Of a stretch of DNA of 64,000 nucleotides, positions 1 to 7,728 are shown piece by piece. The translations under genes and the position numbers were made by a program. Where the stretch lies: NCBI GenBank assembly GCA_009917405.1, contig QZED01000001.1, forward strand, positions 1-64,000, written 5' to 3'. This DNA is from a bacterium c-19 (GTDB lineage: Bacteria > Bacillota_I > Bacilli_A > Erysipelotrichales > Erysipelotrichaceae). Position 1 is the stretch's first letter. Each line of letters begins with the position of its first letter. A model generated the notes under the pieces. It saw only the letters and a list, made by a program, of their open reading frames with translations, was not told the DNA's origin and searched no databases.

Positions 1-60
1 TGAATATAATAAAAGCAGTAAATAACCTTTATATAAAGGATTTTCTACCAACGCTTTGCT

Positions 61-420
61 TTAATGGTTCGTTTTAAAAAAATGCAGGGAAGCTGTGTTT
101 TTGATATAAACTTCTGCTTGTAATACATCAGATCGTTGCTTTAAATATTCGATTAACAAAGAGCCGAAACCCTTTCCTTGTTTACTGCTGATCACATACA
201 CTGCGATATATTTATATTCCGCAATCATCGCAAAGCCAACAATTTGATTCTGTTCACAGATCACATAAGCAGGAGTATCAAACAACTTTTGTTTCACTTT
301 ATGGTATTGCTTCAGCCAAAACGATTGATCGATAAAGCGATGGGAAGACACAATGGCAGTGATCCAAATATCCATTATTTTATCAATTTCATTATGATTC
401 ATCAATCGTATCATATTCAT
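61..420 (-). CDS. GNAT-family N-acetyltransferase, probably C-terminally truncated
   Basis: The 119-residue product reads as a GNAT acetyltransferase (acetyl-CoA-dependent transfer to an unknown amine). The N-terminal part fits the alpha1-alpha2 region and the acetyl-CoA loop is visible as GKGFGSLL (about residues 83-90), with NTASLHFF near the end where the family has its last helix. Most YjaB-type relatives run about 140-150 residues, so roughly the last strand is missing. Past the TAA at 61-63 the same frame stays open for 20 codons to the window edge, so a nonsense mutation or frameshift is possible. Substrate unknown. Family call fairly sure; intactness doubtful. Confidence 0.7.
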   Translation of the reverse strand: MNMIRLMNHNEIDKIMDIWITAIVSSHRFIDQSFWLKQYHKVKQKLFDTPAYVICEQNQIVGFAMIAEYKYIAVYVISSKQGKGFGSLLIEYLKQRSDVLQAEVYIKNTASLHFFKTNH

Positions 421-486
421 TCGCCTTTCTGTATTTGTTTTATCCTATTGCATGTTTTATAAATTGTTTGTATGAATTTCCTGTTT

Positions 487-828
487 TTAATGATTTAATA
501 TCAAAGCGATAAAAATAAGTGGTTCATCACCGATATTCTCAATTCCGTGAGAATTTCCTTTTGCGGTATATGTACAAGCACCGGCATGCAGAATATACTG
601 TGCATCATTATCCGTATACATTGCTGTTCCTTGCATGATATAATACGATTCACTGTCATTTGTATGTGTATGAAATCCGATTGAAGCACCGACATCAAGC
701 GTTACTTTTGCGTACATGGTAGCCTGTTCCTTCAAACATTCATTCGGAAGCAGTCTTTCAATATGCGTAGTTCCTTTTCCGTTTGCTTTTTTCAGATGAT
801 GCTCAGTTTCACGATTGTTTGTGATCAT
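487..828 (-). CDS. Single-domain cupin protein
   Basis: A 113-residue cupin_2-type beta barrel. Cupin motif 1 is visible as G..IGFHTHTND.ES.YIMQG (about residues 47-69), giving the HxH and E metal ligands. Motif 2 lies around G.CTYTAKGNSHGIEN with the fourth histidine (about residue 94). Such small cupins bind a divalent metal and act as isomerases, dioxygenases or sugar/ligand sensors; nothing here points to one. Length is normal for the family. It shares the minus strand with the GNAT gene downstream, 66 nt away, so the two may be co-transcribed. Confidence 0.8.
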   Translation of the reverse strand: MITNNRETEHHLKKANGKGTTHIERLLPNECLKEQATMYAKVTLDVGASIGFHTHTNDSESYYIMQGTAMYTDNDAQYILHAGACTYTAKGNSHGIENIGDEPLIFIALILNH

Positions 829-899
829 AAAATCAGTCCCTTCACTTAGTTATCATAATACAAATAAATAAAAAGTACAAGATAAAGACAAAAAGCTGT

Positions 900-905
900 T
901 ATAAT
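900..905 (+). promoter_or_regulatory. Candidate -10 element (TATAAT)
   Basis: A perfect TATAAT lies 25 nt before the ATG at 931. The -35 region is weak (best TACAAG at 876-881 with an 18-nt spacer). It would drive the small membrane-protein gene. Confidence 0.4.
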
Positions 906-930
906 TAATAGGGAAAAGGAATGAAAATTT

Positions 931-1317
931 ATGCGAAATTACGGTTATGAGATACTGTTATGTGCAATTTGTTATAATACTGTGCTTTTTTTGAGTCTGC
1001 CTGTTTACTTGTTATGGCTGAAGTATGTAGCTTTTGCGGGAATGTTGTTTTATGTTGCTCGTTTTACATGTGTTAGATTCAATCTTCATACGAAAACTAA
1101 TCATCCGTTGTTACAGATGCTCGGGTATACTGTGATGATTGCTTATATATTGCTTTGTATTGATACGTTTGTATTTCATGCATGGCTCTTGATACCCGGG
1201 TTATATCGCTATGCCGTCTTTGACTTTTATTTATTCAGTGCGCCGCTGTTTCTTTTATCAGGGGTTTGTACTGAGTTAAAAAATGTATCGACGGATAATC
1301 AATGCACAGATAGCTGA
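931..1317 (+). CDS. Small multi-pass membrane protein of unknown function
   Basis: A 128-residue very hydrophobic protein with about four predicted membrane segments (around residues 8-28, 30-46, 60-82 and 90-115) and a short polar tail. A purine-rich ribosome binding site (GGGAAAAGGA) lies 9-10 nt upstream of the ATG. I do not recognise the family. It stands alone between the divergent cupin gene and a decayed gene downstream. Confidence 0.6.
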   Translation: MRNYGYEILLCAICYNTVLFLSLPVYLLWLKYVAFAGMLFYVARFTCVRFNLHTKTNHPLLQMLGYTVMIAYILLCIDTFVFHAWLLIPGLYRYAVFDFYLFSAPLFLLSGVCTELKNVSTDNQCTDS

Positions 1318-1379
1318 GATTAAAAAGTTTTTGAAGGAATTAACAACATTTTACATTAATATCAGAAAGAGAATGAATG

Positions 1380-1800
1380 ATGAAAGAAATTTTAGAATTT
1401 GCTGACAGAGAAGCATTCAGAACATGGCTCAGTGAACTTTGCTTATCCGATGAGTGTTTTTAGCTGTTATTGGGAAAAGTTGGCGGTCTAAAGTTAATAA
1501 AAGCGACTTAGGCATTAGAGGAAGTGCTTTGTTTCGGATGAATTGCCGGACAATGAGGGTAAGAACTATATAAAATATTTTCACAGTGTCGTAAACAAAA
1601 AAATAAGCAGTTGGTAGAAGCATTTGAAAAAAGCAGGCGCATGAGTGAATATGGCAGAGCGTAAAAAGTGAAGCCTAGTAAAACGGTTAATGGAACACTT
1701 TAATACTTTAGAGATTACAGATGCTCCTATTTCGCAGCTCGTTTCGGTATTAAAACTGCTTATGAGAATTTTTAAGCGATGTCTTTGTCTCTAAAGAAAA
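1380..1800 (+). pseudogene. Decayed YdeI/OmpD-associated (bacteriocin-protection type) gene
   Basis: One reading frame starting at the ATG at 1380 reads through MKEILEFADREAFRTWLSEL, then GKVGGLKLIKA, ALEEVLCFG, IAGQ, KNKQLVEAFEKS and MSEYGRA. These are the conserved blocks of the YdeI family in the right order, but they are interrupted by TAG, TAG, TGA, TGA, TAA and further TAA codons. The stop types differ and fall both at expected Trp positions and elsewhere, so this is decay and not recoding. Beyond about 1690 the frame is lost and the rest to 2070 holds no convincing coding sequence. Confidence 0.75.
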
Positions 1801-2071
1801 CTTATACAAGAGCTTTTTTTATACGATGAGTGAAGTGGGGAAAACGTGTATCGCATGGATGGAGAGCGATTGAACTTAAATCTAAAGCCGATTTATTTAT
1901 GATTTCGTTTAATCTGTCGTAATAAAAAGAATTCGTATCTATGAATCGATCACCGATTTCTGTTAAATCGTGACCGAACGTCATTTTGTAAATAAAAAAT
2001 TGAAAACGCTATCTTTTGCTGGTAATTATTATTTTTTTATGGTATATTACTATCACAAGAAAGGTGAGAGT

Positions 2072-2572
2072 ATGGATAAATTAGATTCTTTAAAAAAAGC
2101 GATGGAGGAATATCGCACAATTACCGGATTGCGCAGCTATTTGGTGTTAGATACGACAGAAATCAAAAGCGCATCTGAGCGTAATTACTTCTGCAAATGC
2201 CTGAAGTCGAGTACTCAGGCACTGAAACGATGTGAGGAATGCACACAGGAATATTATGCACAGGCACGACAGGCGAATGAGGAATGTATTTATTCGTGCC
2301 ATGCAGGATTGATTAAGTGGGCAGTTCCGGTGAATGATGATGATTTTCATTGTGTAATTATCTCAGAAGGCATTCTGTCACAGCGTCAGCTTGAGGAAGC
2401 GGATGAATGGACCGCATATTTAAGTAAGGAATATGAATTGCCAAAGGATATGATTAAAAACAATTTCCAAGTGATGGCAGTGATGAATGAAGCGCAGATG
2501 AATGCTTCAATTCAATTACTGAAGGACTTGGTTTCCTATCATTTGGCATTGTTTAAGGCTCATAAGGCATAA
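2072..2572 (+). CDS. Stand-alone PocR-type sensory domain protein
   Basis: A 166-residue protein that is essentially a lone PocR domain, a ligand-sensing fold named from the propanediol-utilisation regulator PocR. Visible family features are YFCKCLKSSTQALKRCEECT, the YSCHAGLIKWAVPV block and ISEGIL, with several conserved cysteines (about residues 41-84). There is no HTH, kinase or GGDEF domain, so it may act as a ligand or redox sensor working in trans. I chose the ATG at 2072, 6-8 nt after AAGGTGAGAG, over the longer frame beginning at 1970. It is followed directly by a terminator. Confidence 0.75.
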   Translation: MDKLDSLKKAMEEYRTITGLRSYLVLDTTEIKSASERNYFCKCLKSSTQALKRCEECTQEYYAQARQANEECIYSCHAGLIKWAVPVNDDDFHCVIISEGILSQRQLEEADEWTAYLSKEYELPKDMIKNNFQVMAVMNEAQMNASIQLLKDLVSYHLALFKAHKA

Positions 2573-2576
2573 GAAA

Positions 2577-2612
2577 ACGATAACGATTGCGTTTCGGCAA
2601 TCATTATCGTTT
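2577..2612. terminator. Bidirectional intrinsic terminator
   Basis: An inverted repeat (GATAACGATTGC / GCAATCATTATC around a short loop) ends in a T run on the plus strand and has an A run on the other side. It can end both the PocR-domain gene and the convergent MEMO-AMMECR1 gene. Confidence 0.75.
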
Positions 2613-2613
2613 T

Positions 2614-3915
2614 TTAATATTGTTCCAGTTGAAAACGCTCCATAACATAGTATTCATCAGCGTCAATATTGCCTTTTCTTAAAGCCATGGCAAGCTGCTG
2701 CGCAGGAGTTTGAATTCCCGGGGTATTCGGAAAAACGATGCCTTGTTTTTGATTATTCATTACGATGAGACCGTCGTATTTTACATTGAGATCCTCAATG
2801 AAAAAAATCGGCTCATATTCACTGAGAATATGTATCTTGATTTCACAGCGCAAGAGCTGTTCTTTTGTCAGCGGTGTTTTTTGATTACTGAGAAAACCAG
2901 CTGAAACTGCATGACGGATGATTTCTTCCGCGATTGAAGGATATATAGGATGGGTTGCTCCGGCATATTCATATAATTTATTTTGCAGATAAAGTGAGAC
3001 GATTACACCGCCGCGACGGTTTAATGAGTCATCGAGTTTTTGCAGTTTCTTCATGATTTTACCGTGTTCCCAATAATAAAGCATCGCATGACGCGCCAGT
3101 GCGCAGTAAGGATTTTGATCCTTATTGTGAAAGGCTGCAACCATCCACCCGATTCCGAATGGTGCTTCATAGCTAAAAACGGTACTGCGAAATAAGGTTT
3201 CTTTAATCGCTCCTTTAAATATACAAAGAGCGGGAAGAATTGTCTGTCCGCTTAATTGAATAATATCAGAATTGATATGATCCCATGACTCTAAATCATT
3301 ATCTTTAATTGAGGTTAAAAGAAATTGATCAAAAACACCAGCTTCTTCAGCAAATCCGTAAGGACTTTCAGAACTGAGGCGTTTTGATAATTCACCGCTT
3401 ACAATGATTACAATTCGCCGATCAATATCCTCAGCCGCTGCTGTAATACATTGTCCCAATTGGTCTAATTGCTCTTTATCTACATCGGAGATGGATATTC
3501 GTACAACCCGGTATCCGCTCATATATTGATTGATAAAGAACAGGGGGACCATAGTGCCACTGTCTAATGTTTCCGCATCATCACCGCGTTTTCCGGCGGG
3601 AAGATGATTTCGTCTTGCTAATGAACAGATTTGATTTACTAAGACGCTGTCATATTCAACAGCGATTGCATATTCACGATGATCGTATTTCGCAAAATTA
3701 CCGACTGCCTGTTCTCCCGGTGCAATATGTATATAATCTTTATATCCGGGAGCTTTGGTTGAAATGATTACGATCGTATCGGGATGAAATTCACCAATTT
3801 CCTTTGCGGTTTTATGATAAGCATTGATGGTATCTTGAAGCTGATCGTGTACTTCTTCATGGATCATCGGTAATAAAAGCGGTGAATGCGGAACGATATA
3901 GCCTGCACAAAGCAT
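2614..3915 (-). CDS. Fused AmmeMemoRadiSam protein B (MEMO) and protein A (AMMECR1)
   Basis: A 433-residue two-domain protein. Residues about 1-260 match the class III extradiol dioxygenase/MEMO fold (N-terminal GYIVPHSPLLLP; EAPFGIGWM near 252). Residues about 270-430 match AMMECR1 (ARHAMLYYWEHG, then RGGVIVSLYLQNKLYEYAG, EIKIHILSEYEPI, GIVFPNTPG). In many bacteria and archaea these two proteins are encoded beside a radical SAM partner (AmmeMemoRadiSam system); none is seen nearby. The reaction is not established for the bacterial system; MEMO homologues bind iron or copper. It is a single gene, convergent with the PocR-domain gene. Confidence 0.85.
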   Translation of the reverse strand: MLCAGYIVPHSPLLLPMIHEEVHDQLQDTINAYHKTAKEIGEFHPDTIVIISTKAPGYKDYIHIAPGEQAVGNFAKYDHREYAIAVEYDSVLVNQICSLARRNHLPAGKRGDDAETLDSGTMVPLFFINQYMSGYRVVRISISDVDKEQLDQLGQCITAAAEDIDRRIVIIVSGELSKRLSSESPYGFAEEAGVFDQFLLTSIKDNDLESWDHINSDIIQLSGQTILPALCIFKGAIKETLFRSTVFSYEAPFGIGWMVAAFHNKDQNPYCALARHAMLYYWEHGKIMKKLQKLDDSLNRRGGVIVSLYLQNKLYEYAGATHPIYPSIAEEIIRHAVSAGFLSNQKTPLTKEQLLRCEIKIHILSEYEPIFFIEDLNVKYDGLIVMNNQKQGIVFPNTPGIQTPAQQLAMALRKGNIDADEYYVMERFQLEQY

Positions 3916-4063
3916 CGTATCATCTTCTTTCTGAGTATATGATTATAGTATCATTATATCGCGAAACTATCAAAAAATTATGGGAGAAGCTGTATTTCTG
4001 TCATCATTTTTTAAGGAGCTGCATAGAATAGGATTGAATTATTGAAAAATGGAAAATTTAGGA

Positions 4064-4091
4064 TAGACAAACGGTGATTTTCTGTTATAAT
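4064..4091 (+). promoter_or_regulatory. Sigma-A-type promoter
   Basis: TAGACA (4064-4069), a 16-nt spacer and a perfect TATAAT (4086-4091). It lies 62 nt upstream of the ATG at 4153. Confidence 0.6.
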
Positions 4092-4152
4092 AATGTCAAT
4101 TCAAGATTCATTTTTTTATATTGGGATCAATAATAGATCATACGGAGGAAAT

Positions 4153-4506
4153 ATGAAATTAAAAGAAATGGTATCCATGGATGTTTTAAAAGAGTTTGAT
4201 TTTCATTTAGCCGAATACAATTCATTAACAGGTTTTCAGCGCTACACAAAGCACTATGGTGTTTTTTTAGTAACGATTTGTAATAATCAATTAGAAAAGG
4301 CGATCCATATTACATTAAATACCGATGTGCGAAATGCGATGGAAGGGAATCGTATTGTGGCGAGTGTCCATCAGATTAATCATGATTTATGCCGCATGGC
4401 AAGCAGAGGCTATATTGAGCTGCCGCAACCGAGTGTTGAGCCGATGGAGAATGACTGGGAAATGCAGATGACCGCAAGCAATCCGTTTGCCTTTATGATT
4501 GATTAA
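4153..4506 (+). CDS. Hypothetical 117-residue soluble protein
   Basis: The ATG at 4153 follows TACGGAGGAAAT, a strong ribosome binding site, so I prefer it to the upstream in-frame ATG at 4093, which sits right after the promoter. The product is soluble and mixed alpha/beta, with no signal peptide or recognised motif. It is transcribed from its own promoter and precedes the broken FakA/DegV-like fragment. Function unknown. Confidence 0.6.
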   Translation: MKLKEMVSMDVLKEFDFHLAEYNSLTGFQRYTKHYGVFLVTICNNQLEKAIHITLNTDVRNAMEGNRIVASVHQINHDLCRMASRGYIELPQPSVEPMENDWEMQMTASNPFAFMID

Positions 4507-4562
4507 GCGATCTGTTTCAATTTTTCTTTGATTGATTTAAAAATGAGAGAGGAGATAAGCAG

Positions 4563-4814
4563 ATGATAGAGTTTAGATACGATACCCAGCTGTTGATTGA
4601 AGGTGAAAATCTTGATGAAGGTACAATCAATGAATATTTTGTAAATCATTTTAAGGGTGATTGTTAATTGGCGGTCGGTGATGAGAATTTAATAAAGATT
4701 CATTTTCATACAAACGAGCCTTGGAAGGTACTTGAATATTGTTCATCCTTAGGTGAAATTTACGATATTATAATTGAAGATATGGATAGACAATCGCGGA
4801 ATTTAAAAGGATAA
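4563..4814 (+). pseudogene. Broken stand-alone fragment related to the FakA/YloV (DAK2-phosphatase) middle domain
   Basis: A single frame from the ATG at 4563 reads FRYDTQLLIEGENLDEG...FVNHFKGDC, then TAA (4665-4667), then LAVGDENLIKIHFHTNEPWKVLEY...GEIYDIIIEDM to a stop at 4812. The second half has the D(E/D)xLIKxHxHTNxPxKVLEY block typical of the FakA/YloV family. The interruption falls at a leucine-like position (TTA to TAA would do it) without loss of frame. A long N-terminal kinase domain is absent, so this was either already a short paralogue or a remnant. A ribosome binding site (GAGAGGAGATAAGCAG) is intact. Confidence 0.65.
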
Positions 4815-4847
4815 GCGATGATAGATTGCGCTTCATAAAAAATATAG

Positions 4848-4893
4848 AAAAAGCTTCCTGTTTTGCATATACATGCGACGGAAGCTTTTTTAT
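4848..4893 (-). terminator. Terminator of the leucine operon
   Basis: The inverted repeat AAAAAGCTTCC / GGAAGCTTTTTT brackets a loop of about 20 nt directly downstream of leuB. It has T runs in both directions, so it also separates the plus-strand remnant. Confidence 0.8.
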
Positions 4894-5966
4894 TATTTGA
4901 TATAAGATGCGATTTTATCGCCCATTTGTGAACAGGTAAGCTGCTCGCAGCCTTCTTCCATAATATCAACGGTACGATAGCCTGCGGATAATACTTCGTT
5001 GACGGCGGCAGTGATCACTTCGCTTTCTTCTGCCATATCAAAGCTGTATTTTAACATCATTGCGGCAGCTAAAATCGTTCCGATCGGATTTGCGATATTT
5101 TGACCTGCGATATCGGGAGCGCTACCGTGAATCGGTTCATACATACCGGTATTGCTTTCACCTAAGGAAGCACTTGGTATCAAACCGATAGAACCGGTGA
5201 TCATACTTGCTTCATCGCTCAAAATATCTCCGAACATATTTTCCGTTACGACAACATCAAATTGTGCCGGATTTTTTACAATCTGCATGGCGCAGTTATC
5301 CACCAACATATCGCTGAGTTCTACATCGGGATACTCCTGTGCTACCTCATGAACGATTTTACGCCACAGTCGAGAAGTATCCAAGACATTTGCTTTATCA
5401 ACCGAAATTACACGTTTATTGCGCTTACGTGCTGTCTGAAAGGCAGTATGCGCAATACGTCTGATTTCATGCTCGCGATAAATCATTTGATCGCATGCGA
5501 CAAGCTCATTGTTTTCTTCATAGGTTTTTTTATCACCGAAGTAAACACCGCTGATCAGCTCACGGACAACCATGAAGTCAATGCCTTGATCTACGATATC
5601 TTTACGCAGTGGAGAGGTGTGCGCAAGCTGTTTTAAAATACTTGCAGGTCTTAGATTGGCATAAAGACCCATGCCCTTACGAATCCCGAGCAATGCTTTT
5701 TCCGGACGAATTGCTGGGTCGACTTGATCCCATTTAGGTCCGCCTACAGCGCCTAACAATACGCTGTCGCTGTTAATACAAGCCTGTAGTACTTCATCAG
5801 TCAAAGAGGTGCCGTAGGCGTCAATCGCACAGCCTCCTGCCAAAACCTCTTGATAATGAAATGTATGATGATATTTTTCAGCGATGCGCTCCAATACCTT
5901 GATTGCTTCATTGACGATTTCAGGTCCGATGCCGTCCCCTTTAATCACTGTAATATGCTTTTCCAT
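4893..5966 (-). CDS. leuB: 3-isopropylmalate dehydrogenase
   Basis: At 357 residues this is the usual LeuB length. LeuB oxidises and decarboxylates 3-isopropylmalate with NAD+ to 2-oxoisocaproate. Visible signatures are GDGIGPEI (about 10-17), LLGAVGGPKWD, the arginine-rich RPEKALLGIRKGMGLYANLRP, the catalytic YR...(R)IA and K (VDKANVL, about 195), DNCAMQ, and the metal/NAD block NMFGDILSDEASMI...GSIGLIPSASLG, then EPIHGSAPDIAG. It is the last gene of the minus-strand leu operon, 2 nt after leuD, and followed by a terminator. Identity is secure. Confidence 0.97.
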   Translation of the reverse strand: MEKHITVIKGDGIGPEIVNEAIKVLERIAEKYHHTFHYQEVLAGGCAIDAYGTSLTDEVLQACINSDSVLLGAVGGPKWDQVDPAIRPEKALLGIRKGMGLYANLRPASILKQLAHTSPLRKDIVDQGIDFMVVRELISGVYFGDKKTYEENNELVACDQMIYREHEIRRIAHTAFQTARKRNKRVISVDKANVLDTSRLWRKIVHEVAQEYPDVELSDMLVDNCAMQIVKNPAQFDVVVTENMFGDILSDEASMITGSIGLIPSASLGESNTGMYEPIHGSAPDIAGQNIANPIGTILAAAMMLKYSFDMAEESEVITAAVNEVLSAGYRTVDIMEEGCEQLTCSQMGDKIASYIK

Positions 5967-5968
5967 TG

Positions 5969-6460
5969 TTATTGATCTCCTTTGGCAATGCTTTTTAACA
6001 GGCCGCCCTGCGCAATGATTTTTTTTATGAAATCAGGGAAAGGCTGTGCCTGATAAGATTCGTTTTTTGTATGATTGTAAATGATACCCTGATCGAAATC
6101 AATTTCGATTTCATCTTGATTATCAATGCGTTCCGCCGCTTCTTCACATTCTAAGATGGCTAAGCCGATATTAATCGCATTGCGATAAAAGATACGGGCA
6201 AAGCTTTTGGCAATTACGCAGTCAATACCGCTTGCCTTGATTGCGATAGGAGCGTGTTCTCGTGAGGAGCCGCAGCCGAAGTTTTGTTCTGCGACCATAA
6301 TGTCACCTTGTTTGACCTTTTTGGTAAAGTCTTCATCGATATCACACATGCAGTGAGATGCTAATTCTTTTTCATCACTCGTATTTAAATAGCGTGCCGG
6401 GATAATCACATCGGTATCTACATTATCACCGTATTTATGTGCTGAACCATGTGCCTTCAT
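5969..6460 (-). CDS. leuD: 3-isopropylmalate dehydratase small subunit
   Basis: A 163-residue short-type LeuD (archaeal/clostridial HacB-like). With LeuC it isomerises 2- to 3-isopropylmalate. [14 protein letters not shown] lies near the N-terminus; the substrate-binding [12 protein letters not shown] follows at about 62-73 and [14 protein letters not shown] at about 85-98. The start at 6460 follows AAAGGAG and overlaps the leuC stop region; an eight-codon longer reading from 6484 lacks a ribosome binding site. Translationally coupled to leuC. Confidence 0.96.
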   Translation of the reverse strand: MKAHGSAHKYGDNVDTDVIIPARYLNTSDEKELASHCMCDIDEDFTKKVKQGDIMVAEQNFGCGSSREHAPIAIKASGIDCVIAKSFARIFYRNAINIGLAILECEEAAERIDNQDEIEIDFDQGIIYNHTKNESYQAQPFPDFIKKIIAQGGLLKSIAKGDQ

Positions 6461-6461
6461 T

Positions 6462-7724
6462 TTACATTTCTCCTTTCGGACCATCGATATAGCCGGCTAA
6501 TGCACTGTACGCAGCTACAGCCGGGGAAGCGAGGTAAATCTCGCTGGTAGTGTGTCCCATACGACCGACAAAGTTGCGGTTTGTGGTTGCGACACAGCGC
6601 TCGTTTTCCGCTAAAATACCCATATAACCGCCGAGACACGGACCGCAGGTAGGGGTGGATACGATACAGCCGGCATCGATAAATGTATCGATATAGCCGC
6701 GCTTAATGCACTCCTTATAAATGCTTTGCGTTGCCGGAATAATAATTACACGTACATCTTTTGCGACTTTTTTTTCTTTTAAAATATCAGCCGCAATCTG
6801 CATATCGGAAATGCGTCCGTTGGTACAAGAGCCGATGACTACTTGATCAATCATGATTTTTTCATTAATCTCATCAATCGTCTTAGTGTTTTCCGGTAAA
6901 TGCGGAAACGCTACGGTAGGGCGAATTGCGCTTAAATCTATGTCAATGACCGTATCATAAGCGTTCATATCCGGTGTATAAATCTGATAAGGGCGATTGA
7001 CGCGATCCTTCATATAGGCGATTGTTATATCATCTACTTCAAAGATGCCGTTTTTGGCACCTGCTTCGATTGCCATATTCGCAATCGTCAAACGATCGTC
7101 CATTGATAAAGAGGCAAGTCCTTCGCCGCCGAATTCCATGGACTGATACAAAGCACCGTCAACGCCGATTTTACCGATGATATGTAAAATGACGTCCTTG
7201 CCGCTGACTCCGGCACTTAATTGATTGTGCAGCTCAAAGCGAATGGCGCTCGGTACCTTAAACCAGCAGCTTCCGCTTGCCATTCCGGCAGCCATATCAC
7301 TGGAGCCGACCCCGGTAGAGAAGGCTCCCAGCGCACCGTAAGTACATGTATGAGAGTCTGCGCCGATGATACATTCACCGGCAGCGACTAAACCTTTCTC
7401 CGGCAATAAGGCATGTTCGATTCCCATTTCACCGACATCATAGTAATGCTCAATTGTAAAGCGGCGGGCAAAGCTGCGGCAGGTTTTGCATTGTTGGGCA
7501 GCCTTAATATCTTTATTGGGCGCAAAGTGATCCATTACCATCGCAATTTTATGCTCATCAAAGACTCCCTGAAAACCATGCTTGTCAAATTCCTTGATTG
7601 CGACGGGAGAGGTGATGTCATTTCCTAATACAAGATCAAGCTTTGCATCGATCAGCTGTCCCGCTTTCACCTCGGATAATCCGGCATGTGCAGCCAGAAT
7701 TTTTTGTGTCATTGTCATTCCCAT
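6462..7724 (-). CDS. leuC: 3-isopropylmalate dehydratase large subunit
   Basis: A 420-residue HacA/LeuC-type aconitase-family subunit carrying a [4Fe-4S] cluster. Cluster cysteines are visible in [10 protein letters not shown] (about 300) and in PTCGPCLGG (about 361-364); [23 protein letters not shown] (about 127-149) is the conserved active-site block. The ATG at 7724 has GAAAAAGGAG 8 nt upstream; the track-length reading from 7760 would overlap leuA needlessly. It sits 4 nt after leuA and works with leuD. Confidence 0.96.
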   Translation of the reverse strand: MGMTMTQKILAAHAGLSEVKAGQLIDAKLDLVLGNDITSPVAIKEFDKHGFQGVFDEHKIAMVMDHFAPNKDIKAAQQCKTCRSFARRFTIEHYYDVGEMGIEHALLPEKGLVAAGECIIGADSHTCTYGALGAFSTGVGSSDMAAGMASGSCWFKVPSAIRFELHNQLSAGVSGKDVILHIIGKIGVDGALYQSMEFGGEGLASLSMDDRLTIANMAIEAGAKNGIFEVDDITIAYMKDRVNRPYQIYTPDMNAYDTVIDIDLSAIRPTVAFPHLPENTKTIDEINEKIMIDQVVIGSCTNGRISDMQIAADILKEKKVAKDVRVIIIPATQSIYKECIKRGYIDTFIDAGCIVSTPTCGPCLGGYMGILAENERCVATTNRNFVGRMGHTTSEIYLASPAVAAYSALAGYIDGPKGEM

Positions 7725-7728
7725 GCTG

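Noticed and set aside
1802-1984. 60-codon minus-strand frame
   Set aside because: No recognisable protein and no good ribosome binding site; it overlaps the tail of decayed plus-strand sequence.
1380-4814. Stop-codon recoding (TGA as Trp, or suppressor use) to explain interrupted genes
   Set aside because: TAG, TGA and TAA all occur as interruptions, at Trp and other positions, while intact genes nearby use TGG for Trp and end on all three stops normally.
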